This document shows, piece by piece, positions 49,468 to 60,539 of a DNA stretch of 64,000 nt. The translations under genes and the position numbers were made by a program. Source of the stretch: Craterostigma plantagineum (lineage: Eukaryota; Streptophyta; Magnoliopsida; Lamiales; Linderniaceae); contig JAPQWV010000005.1 in assembly GCA_027422505.1 (NCBI GenBank), positions 18,766,001 through 18,830,000 of the forward strand. Reading direction: 5' to 3'. The notes below the pieces were generated by a model that did not search any database, was not told the DNA's origin, and saw nothing but the letters and a program-made list of their open reading frames with translations. The number at the start of each line of letters is the position of its first letter. Positions within the stretch are counted from its first letter, which is position 1.

Positions 49468-51747
49468 TCAAATGTTATTCACGGGGCTCGGCTCAATCCT
49501 CTTCATCTGAACCCCGTTATGCTTATTAAAATCATCTCCATAATCATCGTGAACGTACGCAAACCCTCCGTGGCGGGTCACGTCCATGCCCGCCATCTCG
49601 TCCTCCTCGGAAATCCTCAATAGCTTTAGCTTATGCAGTGCGTAGAACAAAGGACCCATGGTCGCGCTCACCCACCCGACGATCACCAGTATCTGAACCG
49701 CGTGGGCCGCCAGGAGCCTCCCGCCCCCGCCCATGAAGAGCCCGTAGGGTCGACCCGGTTTGCCACCGTAAACCTGGCCCACGTACTTCTCCGTGGCGAA
49801 CAGTGCGGTGAATATGATCCCCCACGCGCCGCACCCTCCGTGCAGCTGGGCCGCCTCGAGAGGGTCGTCGAACTTGAGCATCTCGGCTAGCTTGTTGCAG
49901 CCGATCAGGACCCACGAGGCCACGAACCCGCATACTATCGCGGCCCACGGTTCGACCACGGAGCAACCCGCGGTTATCGCGGCGAACCCGCCCAGGAGGC
50001 CGTTGCACACGTCCGTCACGTTCCAATGGCCTGAAGGACGTATTCAACAATAAACGTGTGATTAGTTATTCTTTCACTTCTGCAATCTATTATAAGGACA
50101 ACAAATTTAGGGGGCGTACTAACCGGACAATAACTTTTAAAATTAAGCAATTCTGGGATAGTGTACGCTCGGTCCCAGATTTTGTTCTGAAAATCTATGA
50201 TTCTAACGAATTTCAACGAATTTATTAGATTGGCATTATACGGATAAGAACTTTCAAATTTAAGCAACTTTTTGACAAATATGGAGTTCTAGTGTATAAT
50301 GTCCCTAAATTGCTCAATTTTGCATGTAATTATACGTATAATTTCATCCCCTCAATTATGTTCTGGGTGTGCACTTGACTGTATAAATTTATAATATTAA
50401 CTTATATTTTAAATTTTAATAGGCGAAATTATAATGTTGGATTTAATTTTATATTATTTTTAAGAATTAATAAATGATTTTAAGATGTAATGATGATAAA
50501 TTTAAAATTAGGGGTAGAACGGTAATTTATGGATGCCACACCAATCAATTTGGGAGCCGTTACTATAAGCCTCTCTCCCTTAATAAAATAGAAAGATAAT
50601 GTACCCGCTAAACTATACGACTGAAAGATTATTTAACGGGTAACATTGTGCAGATAATATATTTTAGAATTAAGCAATTTAGGATATTGTAATTTGGATT
50701 TAATCTTATAGACTTTGTAGCAAATTCTAGGATTTCATCTTATAATCTAGGGTTCCAGCAATATAGGGGTTGATAATATACGGACAATACCTTTCAAAAT
50801 TAAGTAATTTGGTGAGTGTTCACTCGTATAATGTCTCCAAATTGCTTAATTTTAAAATAATCTACCCGTATAATCTCACCCTAAATTATGCTCTATAATC
50901 AATCATTGGATAATCAAACGACAAAGTGATCAACTCATGAACTTAATCTAATTGGACATTCCGGTCCGGCCATGTAAGTACCTGACAAGATTCGCTTCCC
51001 AAACAACGTCGTGAGCGCCGCCGTGCATCCGGCCAAGGTGGTGGTCACGGCCGTCCGGCCAACCGCCGACCACTGACCGTAATACTGTTCCCCGGCGATA
51101 TCATAGGCAACCAAGATCTTGTTAAACGAACCCGGGTTGAACCCGTACCACCCGAACCACAGCAAGAAAGTTCCCAAAACCACCAGCGAAGCGCTGTGAC
51201 CCCTCAGAGCCACCGCTCGACCGCTGTGGTCGAACCGGCCGATCCTCGGACCCTCAATCAGCGCGCCGTACAGACCCGCCACGCCGCCCACCAAGTGGAC
51301 CACGCCCGACCCGGCGAAGTCTATCACGCCCGACCCGAATAGCAGGTCTTCCTTCTTGTTCGCGCTCGCCCAGCCGTCGCCGGACCAGAACCAGTGGGAA
51401 ACCACTGGGTAAACAAACCCTAATAGAAACAGTAGCAATTAACTTCAAGAACTCAAAAACGTTTCTGTTACACGCGTTTTGATACTACAAATCAAATCAA
51501 ATCATATACCTGTGAGAAAGGAAGAGTAGATCAAGTAAGCGACGAACTGCGTCCTCTCGGCGATGGAGCCGCTCGTTATGCCGGCGGCGGCGATGGCAAA
51601 GGCCCACTGATAAAGGAAGTTGGAGTAGTCGAAGGAAGAAGAAGGAAGGTCTTTCAAGCCGAAGAAGTGCTTTCCTATGAACCCATTGGACGGCGAGCCG
51701 TAGGCGAAGGCGAAGCCGAAAAGGTAGTAGAAGAGTCCGCCGGCGGT

Positions 51748-51792
<45 letters not shown>

Positions 51793-51984
51793 CCGTACGG
51801 AGCCGGCGCAGAGCATTGCGAAGCCTAGCTGCATGGAGAACACGAGGTAGGCGGAGAAGAGGAGGTAAGTCGAATCGACGGCGAAGGAGACGGAGGTGAG
51901 CTGTCCGCATAAGTATTCGGCGGCGGCGGTGGAGTTTGGACCGAGAAGGGCGGCGAGGTTGTCGGCGGAACAGGTGCCGGCCAT
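49468..51984 (-). CDS. AMT1: AMT1-type high-affinity ammonium transporter, 3 exons, 491 aa
   Basis: This is a plasma-membrane ammonium uptake protein of the AMT/Mep/Rh family, acting as a trimer with eleven membrane helices. Exons (minus): 51984-51510 (starts [20 protein letters not shown]), 51419-50982 and 50030-49468. Introns are 90 and 951 bp, both GT-AG, and the 1476-nt frame is uninterrupted. Visible motifs are the ammonium transporter signature region [23 protein letters not shown], and the pore region [13 protein letters not shown]. The cytosolic C-terminus [20 protein letters not shown] has the conserved Thr (about 456) whose phosphorylation closes plant AMT1 trimers. Length is normal for AMT1. 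Most plant AMT1 genes lack introns, so two introns are unusual. Intron 2 has several 'ttaagcaatt'-type repeats. Confidence 0.95.
50031..50981. repeat. Repeat-rich intron 2 of AMT1
   Basis: Phrases like 'aaaattaagcaattctggga', 'ccaaattgcttaattttaaa' and 'aattaagtaatttggtgagt' recur in both orientations through the intron. This suggests one or more decayed MITEs with sub-terminal repeats. Borders are not resolvable. Confidence 0.45.
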
Positions 51985-53125
51985 CGGAGCGGAGATGTAG
52001 GAGTGTCGGAATTGGGGACAGGCGAGGCGTGTGCTTCGTTTTGCGTGTTTGGGAAATTATGTGTTTATAATTTTTATGTACTTATAGATGGAAGATCAAT
52101 AAGTGTGTGTTGACTTTCTAGGTCTTTGTGATAGTAGATTTGTGGTGGAAAATAAGTTGGAAATTTAATAATAAAAATCCCATACATTAGTACAGTGACT
52201 GTAGTGGTTGATTTTCTTCCAAATTTGTCTGTGTCAATTAAATTCTCCTTATATTCACATAATTAGGACTTCTATTAGTATCTACCAAGTGAGATTATTG
52301 GGGGTGATGTCATTAAATCTTCATGACTAAGAATAATTTTTTTCCGAAAAGTAAGTAATTCAGTTTCAATGAGTTGATAATTTTTTCTTGATTAAGCTAA
52401 CTATATGCATATGCATATGACTTATGACTGTCTCTGTTTATTCAAGTAATTAAAAAACATTGTGTTCATATGGGGACGACTTTTCAACGTCGGATGATGG
52501 GTAGGTGAGTCCTTGAAATAATTTGTGGGAAGATTAATTATAAATTATGGGAATCTAAAGAAAAGTACCTATTTGTATAAAAACTTGCAAATACATCATA
52601 TAACACCTTTAAGTACCACAGAAACATATTGTGGTACATAATACAGTGAAAAAATTGTACATCATATAACACATTAAGGTATCATATGTAAACGTATATG
52701 GGTACCATATAAACGCGTGACGTGGTATATGATACACATATAAAAAGGTACGTCAAGACGGAAAAAATGGTATGCACAGTCAAACGGGGACTTATATAAA
52801 AAAATTTCGGACAGAGTTAATGACTTGTAAATTTTGTATACAAATGGGTATTTTTCTCTAAATTCACATATAAATTACATTATTCGATGTTTAATAAATT
52901 CTAGACGACAGCGTCCGTGAAACGTTGCTGGCGGCGAGCACGTGATTCAATTACTAAACAATTAACACACGGCACGTGTTTTCTCTACAACATTTAATTA
53001 ATTGGGCCGACGTGATTAATGGGCCGGCTTAAATCAAGTAAGAAACGCTGACGCCTGCCAGCGTTTTCTTTGTTGGTTCAGAATCTCGTTCGCTTCACAA
53101 AAATCCAATTGAATACCCGCCCGCC
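51985..53125. other. Intergenic region upstream of AMT1
   Basis: It includes the AMT1 5' side and an AT-rich spacer with several 'catataacac' repeats (52596-52680). Near 53000 'aattgggccgacgtg' and 'atgggccggctt' are TGGGCC-like promoter motifs, possibly for a transcript starting near 53060. Confidence 0.4.
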
Positions 53126-53251
53126 ATGTTCTTCTTTTTCGCGAATGGAATCGTTATGGCAATTGCATCAATCTTCAAAGTGGTTTTATACGTATATACG
53201 AGGACTTGGAAGAACCAGATTCCGATGGAGAGCTTCAAAAGAGATGAGTGA
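53126..53251 (+). CDS. Possible 41-aa small ORF with N-terminal hydrophobic segment
   Basis: The ATG at 53126 opens a 41-codon frame (MFFFFANGIVMAIASIFKVV then LYVYTRTWKNQ) ending in TGA. It has a hydrophobic first half and a basic end, and lies about 70 bp downstream of TGGGCC-type promoter motifs. There is no family match that I can name, and chance is a real alternative. Confidence 0.22.
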   Translation: MFFFFANGIVMAIASIFKVVLYVYTRTWKNQIPMESFKRDE

Positions 53252-53741
53252 GGAGGGTTCAGTCGTGGCAGATGAGGTTGGGTAGTAATGCCGCGACGAT
53301 CAAAGTTTTTTAGGAGATGTTCTGTAAGATGCACGGAAAGGCTTGGGAAGTGTGTTTTTGTTCGTTTTTTTTAAGCGGGGAATTCTTTTGGTGAGTGCTA
53401 ATATGGCTGCTATTACGTTTGCATGGAAGTGTTCGACGAAATGCCTGTGTGATAGGAATGTCGTGTAGCGCGTAAGTACCCTTGTCTGACAAACGGGTAT
53501 ATATATGGCTTGCTTTCGTGACTGTGTAGTTTGTCTGTTATTCTTCCGTATATTTGTGTGAGTGTACTTTCAGTAGGAAAAGACAACTGATGAATATCCT
53601 TCCAAAACTATTTGTTTTTGGAGAGTTTAGTTACTTGCTCATTAGTAAGTTACACTTCTTAGCGATAAAGCTGAAAACTTTCTTCAGTTTTCAGCATTTT
53701 TTTTACATTCGTATATATTACAACTTAGGCAGAAAGCCATC

Positions 53742-54650
53742 TCAAGAACTGCCACAGAAGTTTGTAGGCAGTTGAGTATGGCTGTAATAATAAGCTGCTC
53801 TGTTTGTGATATCTCCACAGTAATCATCACAATTCCATGTCCCATTATCCCACATGATCATATACTCGTTCAACATGGGCTCTGGTGAACTTGCAAAGCC
53901 ATTGATCATAGAGTAATCAAATCCGTGCAAATAGTTTGGATACGAGTTTTCTTGCATGGATCGAGTGAGACATGGCAGCAAATGTCTGTCATCACTCTCC
54001 ATCTCTTTCAAGTCCATTTGCTGATGGTTACTCTCTTGTTGTTTTTTCTGTTGCAGTTGAAATTGTTGCCTCCTCAACAAGCGGGCCTGCGATTTCTCGG
54101 GATCTTTCAAGTAACCCTTTTCTCCCCTGTTCTTGAAACGAGTTCTCCAGTAGTTCTTGATATCGTTATCCGTTCTCCCTGGTAAGCTTCTAGCTATTGT
54201 TGACCACCTTATTCCATGAAAGAATCATTCAAAACCTTCCTTACAATACATTTATATCTCTATCCTCTACAGACATACACAGACATATATACATATATAT
54301 ATACACACACACATACCTATTACCCCATCGAGCATGAAGCTCGAGAATCAGATTTTCTTCTTGAGGTGTAATATGGCCTCTCTTAACGTCTGGCCTCAAG
54401 TAGTTAACCCATCTCAGCCTACAGCTCTTACCATTTCTCTTCAACCCTGTTATTACCGTAGTTAAGAATCATTGAATGTTTAAATATATGCAAAGATTTC
54501 ATTACATCATTACAAACCTAGGAGTCGATAAACATTGTTCCATCTTCCTTCGCCATGCAACTTCACGTACTCCATGAGCAGTTGATCTTCTGCTGCAGTC
54601 CAAGGACCTTTCCTCCAACCATTTTCAGCTAAACCCCATGATTGTGCCAT
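53742..54650 (-). CDS. R2R3-MYB transcription factor, 3 exons, 242 aa
   Basis: Exons (minus): 54650-54518 (133 nt), 54446-54317 (130 nt) and 54207-53742 (466 nt), the classical plant R2R3-MYB layout with GT-AG introns of 71 and 109 bp. R2 has W17, W37, W57 ([34 protein letters not shown]). R3 has I70, W89, W108 ([38 protein letters not shown]), with the usual replacement of the first R3 Trp. The C-terminal part is Gln-rich ([13 protein letters not shown]) and then acidic/aromatic, with a stop after CGSS. It should act in the nucleus as a DNA-binding regulator. The repeats resemble the MYB27/48/59 type and subgroup-20 MYBs, but I cannot place it. It looks intact. Confidence 0.93.
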
Positions 54651-55810
54651 TTTTATTATTATTATTATTATTATTGGCTTTGAACCTCTGTTAATTATTG
54701 CAAGGTTATGTATATTTGGACTTAGTTATTACATGATTGAGTTGCTTGTGATGTCCTTATATTTATAACTGGGCTTTGATGTGCTTTGCTACAATGTGTG
54801 CATCGTTGTCATTGTGATCTTTTTTATAAAAGATCAGCTGCAATTTTTACCATGATATCATTCTTAAAGTATACGAGAGACATGAATAGGCAGAAAAACA
54901 AAGGGCTAAATGCGCACTATCTTTTAGTTTATTTTTTCTCATTTGAATAGTTTTATAAGTGGGATTGGTAATTCTTTATGATTGATGGTCACTTGATGGC
55001 CAATGGAAGCTCAACTGATGTCCCGTTTTGCAATTAAATTAAGTATACTTTTGGGTGATGATGGTATATCTGAATTTGGATGATGAGTAGCAATTAGGAA
55101 AAATTAGTAAAAAGAATCATTTTATACAGCTGTACGGTTTATTACAGGCTTCAGTAGATTATAACTTGGTTGATTGTCAAGTCAGAAAATGAAATTTTCT
55201 TTATAGTTTATCGACAATATCCATGTCTTGCTATCTTACGTAAATCACATCTGTCTCTATATATTGTATCGTGATCTTTTAGGGAAAAGAGTATCTGATC
55301 TTTTTTGCATCGCTGTCTCCTCAAATGGATTTGATGATGATATACATCTTGTGTACGTTCTCTTTATATATTTAATTCTTTAATTTGCAACGAAGATACA
55401 TGTTTACATATAGTAGAAATATATTATTATCTTGATTTGAATTGAATTACATCGTACTCGATTGATGATCTCAGTATCGCTTTTTAATTTAATATGACAT
55501 TATCACAATTAGAAGTTGTATTATTAGGCGATTGCACAAAGATAATGCATAAATAATGAGTTCTATGGTGGTGTGGTGATTATTCATGTTTATATTAGGT
55601 ACGTACGAACTTAATCAAACATTTATTATTAGTTCGACCGACCTTGCTTTTTTAATGGTAGGTTAATTTTGACTGAATTTTTGATTGAATTGCTTGTTTA
55701 AATGCCATGGAAGGTGAATAAGGAAATAGATATATCAACTCCACATTAACAAGATAGAAAGTGTGATTATCTGCAAATAAAAAATGTAGGCAATGTGGAT
55801 GGATGGATAT
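54651..55810. other. Upstream region of the MYB gene
   Basis: Just upstream is an ATT trinucleotide run (54654-54676) inside the probable 5' UTR. Further up there is AT-rich DNA without recognised genes or repeat borders. Confidence 0.45.
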
Positions 55811-55816
55811 ATGTTT

Positions 55817-56555
55817 TTTTTTTAAGTGAGGATTTCATTCCTTAATCCAAATGGACAGAAGAGTACAATAGAGCAATATTCAAAATATCACGACATATTT
55901 GACTATTTTTATTGAGTAAAAAACCGGTGATAGCACAGTGCCCGTCAAAGCCCCGAAAAAGTGAAAAATAGGAAAACCCCAAAGGGGACTCCAACGATGG
56001 GAAGAGAAAGGCTCCCACGAGGGGAGAAAAATACTCCCACGAGGGGAGAGAAAGACTCCTACAAAGGGGATGAACTCCAAAAAGAGTGTCTCCCCCGAGG
56101 AGAACCCGCCCGACACAAACGGCCGAGTGGTGGGTGGTGATGTGCGCGACACGCTGCAGGCGAACCAGCGTCGGGATAGAGATGTTGGTGGCTTTGAACG
56201 CGGCAAAAGGAGGCGGAGGTGGATGCGGCTTGAGGAGGCGGGCGGGGCTGGCGGAGCAGGCGGCCTGGGCTGGTGGAGGTGGAGCGGAGGCGGAGGAGGC
56301 GGGCGGGGCGGGCGGGGCTGGCGGAGCCGGAGACGCCGGCGGGCAGAGGCGGTGGAGGCGGCGAGCGGAGGTGGAGCGGAGATTGGCGCGCCAAAGGGAA
56401 AGAAAAGCTAAAAAAGAGAAAGAAAAGTAGAAAAATGAAGAAAATGAAACACAAAAGTCTCCCCCCACCTCCATTAATGGAGGATGGGGGAAAAGCCATT
56501 TTTTTCTTTTGTGCGGCGAGAGAGTTGCGTGAGAGAAACACTAGAGAGAGAATAT
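55817..56555 (-). mobile_element. L1-like retroposon, copy 2
   Basis: It has the same design as 46980-47859. There is a T-run at the left (minus-strand poly(A)), preceded on that strand by a 'tgtactcttctgtcc' 3' region. Next is a stretch of short 'cccacgaggggag' repeats (56005-56050). A very GC-rich 5' part (56210-56390) and a start-like 'atggaggtgggggga' (minus, 56474) follow. No exact TSD was found ('gatatatg' left against 'gaatataatg' right is unconvincing). Long ORFs in the GC-rich part on both strands are Pro/Ala/Arg/Gly-only and not credible proteins. Confidence 0.6.
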
Positions 56556-56559
56556 AATG

Positions 56560-57690
56560 TTACTGCAAAATAATGTTCGCGTGACTGTGATCTAAGTAAT
56601 TCATTATTTTTAGACCCTTCAGAATTTTCGTTCGATCTCATTTTTCTTGGAATTTCTTTTAAATGCAGCGTATGAAATAAAACATAACGCGAGAACAAGC
56701 TCCTCACGATTTATTTTTTTATTTAAAAATTTCATATAGAAAATCGGATTCAATTTTAATTGGTGCGGATATAATAGAAAAAAAAAATTGAAGGATAAAC
56801 CTGTATTTGTACATAACATATATGCTTGTCAATTAATTGAAGGATAATTAAATTAGTTGCACACCTTTTATCTGTACTCACATATAAAGAGCCTATTGGT
56901 CCGTCAATTGGTATGTTTAATTAGAACTTTACCCCTTATTTTTTTATTTTATTACAACTTTATCCTTGAATTAAAAATAGTATTATTTTCAAATAACTTG
57001 CTTTGATATATTTGAACACACATGTGTATGTTAAACATACTAGTACATAGCATATATATCATAAGCAAAACTTTAGCTATCATTACTATCGAAAAAATAA
57101 TATAATTGCATGGCATGGAGTTTAACATAAGCTCTGAATGCTGTAATAAACATCATAATGCCCAACGTCTTCCTCGCAGGGGCGTCGAGACCACGACAAT
57201 AGACTCAAAGCTTGCGAAGAATCGACACATTGTAATGGATAATCAGGTTGTGAATCGAGCCCCCAATTCTATAAAATGATACGACTATCCCCAAACTTCA
57301 CGAGAAAATGGAGAATAAATCCATATAAAAAGCACAACGATTGGTTTAAACCCATCGTACGTATTGTGAGGATTTTTACGCGCGCAAATACTTTATCCTC
57401 GCTCGCATGCTTAAAATGCGTGTGGCCTGAGATCAATGTCGATTTTGCGCAAATATATCTACATGACATGCATGATGATAGTATAAATTAGTTTATGCTC
57501 GTTTTTTACGCGCTTTCAATTATAACACGTCGCCCAAAGATGTCGTTTCAGCGCACATTCCAAGTCGAAACGCGTTATAAACATAAACGATTGCAAAGTG
57601 GTTTGCAAGATATAAACTGGACTGCAAAGGTAAAAAACAAGGTACTACAAAGCACTAAGAGATGAATTAGGGTTTCTTTTTGGACGCGCC
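56560..57690. other. AT-rich intergenic stretch
   Basis: No gene, RNA or repeat border was recognised. Confidence 0.4.
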
Positions 57691-57696
57691 TAATCT

Positions 57697-58777
57697 ATAT
57701 ACTATAAAAGTAGGATAGGGACCCTATCGTGATGACACGTGGCAACAAATTTTCCCCCTTAGGAAAAAGTGAGGATGATTTTTTTTTTTCGTTGAATGTA
57801 TATGGCAGTGCAGATTAATATGTCCATATTCTTCGCATGTGCATGACAAATATACATTGTATTTATCCGATTCATTGTCCCCATTTAATAGGCAATGAAC
57901 AGTCCAAAAAACTATTCAATTATGGTAGATATTGTGTTCGTATCATCAAGAGACTGTTCCTTTTTTAAACAGTGGAAAAATGGTAGATATTCAGCGTTTA
58001 TATTATCAAGAGACTGTTCGTTTTATACTGTTCATTTTTTTAAATATTATATTACAGATGACAAGCCTCACACGCATACAACGCTTTCAATTCCAAGGTA
58101 TTCATTATTCCAAAAATCCCATTTATCACGCATTGATTCATCTTCATTCGCTGGATTAAATCAATGTAAAGAAAGTAACCCATGTTGATCGTTTAACCGA
58201 GGTAGGCAATTAGCAACAATCAACATATATTTTTATCTATTCTTGCACATAAATTTTCTATTTCTTAATTTCTGTATGCTAACTTTTGATTGCAGAGACT
58301 AACAAGAGGATATGCTATCTTAATGGCTGCCCCGATGAAGTTATTCGGAGCTTATTTACAACAAAAGAAGGATTCGCTCATCACTGTCTCGGTTTATGCT
58401 TTAGATAATTTCAGTTTATTAAAAGCAGAAGTACAAGGATTGAGTATGGCTTCTGTCGGGCATCTACTTATTGTGTCTGTTTATATTTACGCCTTTGTCT
58501 ACTCACTTATTACAATTGTATGCTGTGTTAGGTACATTAGAAGAGGGCAACCCGATGCTGGTTTTCCATTCTTTGAGTCTGAGTCTCTCAAGTGGTCTGG
58601 GCTTGTGGAGGTTGATGATGTTAATGGAAAGGTTCATACTTATTCTGCTCATAATTGGTGAGCATTTGATGATTTTAGCGTCGTTACCTTTTCAAGTTGG
58701 GTGATTTGTTGTCATGGGAGCTCATGGGTTACTACCTACTGTGATTCTTGGGTACTTTCCCAGAATATATATATATA
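57697..58777 (+). mobile_element. Helitron-like segment carrying a DET1 exon
   Basis: The start 'tctatatactataaaagtag', followed by 'gtgatgacacgtggcaac', has the TC...ACTATAAAAG look of plant Helitron 5' ends. A near copy ('attatataagtagaatgttg ... gtgatgacacgtcggcaac') lies at 58776-58832. Neither a CTRR end with hairpin nor RepHel coding was identified, so the class is tentative. A captured gene exon inside (58532-58657) fits Helitron behaviour. Confidence 0.38.
58532..58657 (+). pseudogene. DET1 gene exon fragment
   Basis: The reading IRRGQPDAGFPFFESESLKW, then SGLVEVDDVNGKVHTYSAHN, matches a conserved block of plant DET1 (FFESESLKWPGFVEFDDVNGKVLTYSA). DET1 is a nuclear repressor of photomorphogenesis that works with DDB1 and COP10. 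It is bordered by 'gttag' acceptor and 'gtgagc' donor sequences. No other DET1 exons were seen. It is therefore an isolated, probably captured exon, diverged at several positions. Confidence 0.7.
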
Positions 58778-60535
58778 TTATATAAGTAGAATGTTGTCTC
58801 TACTGTGATGACACGTCGGCAACGGAAGACCCCTCCAACCAATAACATTTCACAGATATTGGTATTTGATGCGTTTACAAATTTTTCCTTATTGTATCAG
58901 GTGGAATATGAGCTCTTAAGAGATCGTAGTGTAAGGGACAAGCTGACCATGGAAGATGAGTAATACGTATATTCTTTCTTAGATAATTTTGTGTCTATAT
59001 TGATGATAGAACTGCCTTTTATATCTTTGCAAGAGCTGCATTTGGGCTGCAGTGATGAACCCTTTTCCTATGCATAATCCTTTCTACCTTGATCAACATT
59101 TTTCCGACATGAAGTCATAACCGCTGATGTAATTATTTTTCCGTTATCAAGGATTAATCTTGAGTCTTGACGGGCATCGCCATAGGGTGAGGAAGTACGC
59201 TCACGGTTTGAAAACGTTAGTGCAGATAAGACAATGTGAGCACCTCTTCGACCAATTTTAAAAATATCATTGCTAACTTTTTCCAGTGAAGACGATGCCG
59301 AAAAATATCATTTAAATTATGTTCTAAAACTATTGTACCGTGTTTTTCTCAGGACCCGAAGTGCGTCTGCGTAACGCCTCAAGCTTAGGCCACATCATAG
59401 AAGGATGTCAATGGTCAGGTTATTACAAGCAAGAAGACAGCGTGCTGCGGCGTATTAGAAAGCTACGTTTCTTACCTTCAAAGGTAGATCTTTGTTGCAA
59501 GCTTTGATAGAAGGATGTCAATGATCTTTGATTCAACGTTAAGATTTCTCAGTTAGTGTGCTTCAAATCTACATGAACATATGCACAAGGTGAGAGGCTC
59601 AACAAAGCAAACAAGCAAAGGCAGCCATACGACCTACAGGTGGGTTCTATATATATATATATATATATACACACACATCATATCATTGACATTAAACTTC
59701 TGTTGGATACTTTCGGAAGTTATAACAGTTTCTCCAAGGTTTTTAAATGCCTCCTTCGTTCTTACATCGATTGGCGACTGTGGTGTTTCGATTGGGACGG
59801 TAAATACTCTCAACCAAATGGAAATACTTTACAGTAATATATACGGATTAGAGAGTAATTTATCTTTATGTGTAGATTTTTCGGAACTACGCAATCAAGG
59901 ATGGCCACGTACCCTCTCTCGAAGGCGTGCTCCAGCCAGTGAAGAACATGCTAGCAGCCAGCTATTGCATGTACGGAAGTTCTTGCACGGTAGAAAATAG
60001 AAAAAAAAAAAAAAGAAAATAAAATCTAATCACTCTTAATGTCTAAAATCTGTGAATAGAACTTTGCGGGACTTCAAGCAGTTTGCAGTATACAATAAGT
60101 ATTACATTTTATTAACTTATAGGATAGTATTATTTTATATTAATGTATATTATATCGTAGTGAAGTTCGAACTTTGCGGTCTAGCAGTTTTCAGTACACT
60201 ACATTTCATTGTAATAAATTATATTATACTATATTACATTTTATTATAATATATTATAATATGATATATTAAATTATATTATGATATATTATATTGTAAA
60301 ACATTATATACAGTCTGTTCAGACTTTGCGATACACCAAGAAGTTTTGGGTATCTATGTTTGCGGTAAAAATAATATTTGCAGTTCAATTTTCTTGATGA
60401 GTGCCTGTTATAATTCAAAGAGTTCTGCATACATAGTATTGACCATATTATACGTGTGTTATGATCACATAATATCATCAATTATTCGCGTAAAGTTATG
60501 GTATCTAAAAGCAATAAATACTTGGCTTTAAAAAT
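58776..60535. other. Second Helitron-like start and unassigned AT-rich DNA
   Basis: It begins with the second 'ataagtagaatgttg ... gtgatgacacg' start. Short readings near 59400-59600 and 59880-59990 do not match families known to me. A (TA)n run is at 59649-59668, and an extremely AT-rich stretch at 60220-60310 shows 'tatattatgatatattatat' symmetry. Confidence 0.4.
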
Positions 60536-60539
60536 AAAA

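Noticed and set aside
49631..50050. 139-aa minus-strand ORF in AMT1 exon 3
   Set aside because: It is an alternate frame of the AMT1 third exon. The transporter frame has all family motifs and splices correctly.
55842..56557. Several overlapping ORFs of 94-210 aa
   Set aside because: They overlap on both strands in a GC-rich retroposon and have low-complexity products with no domain.
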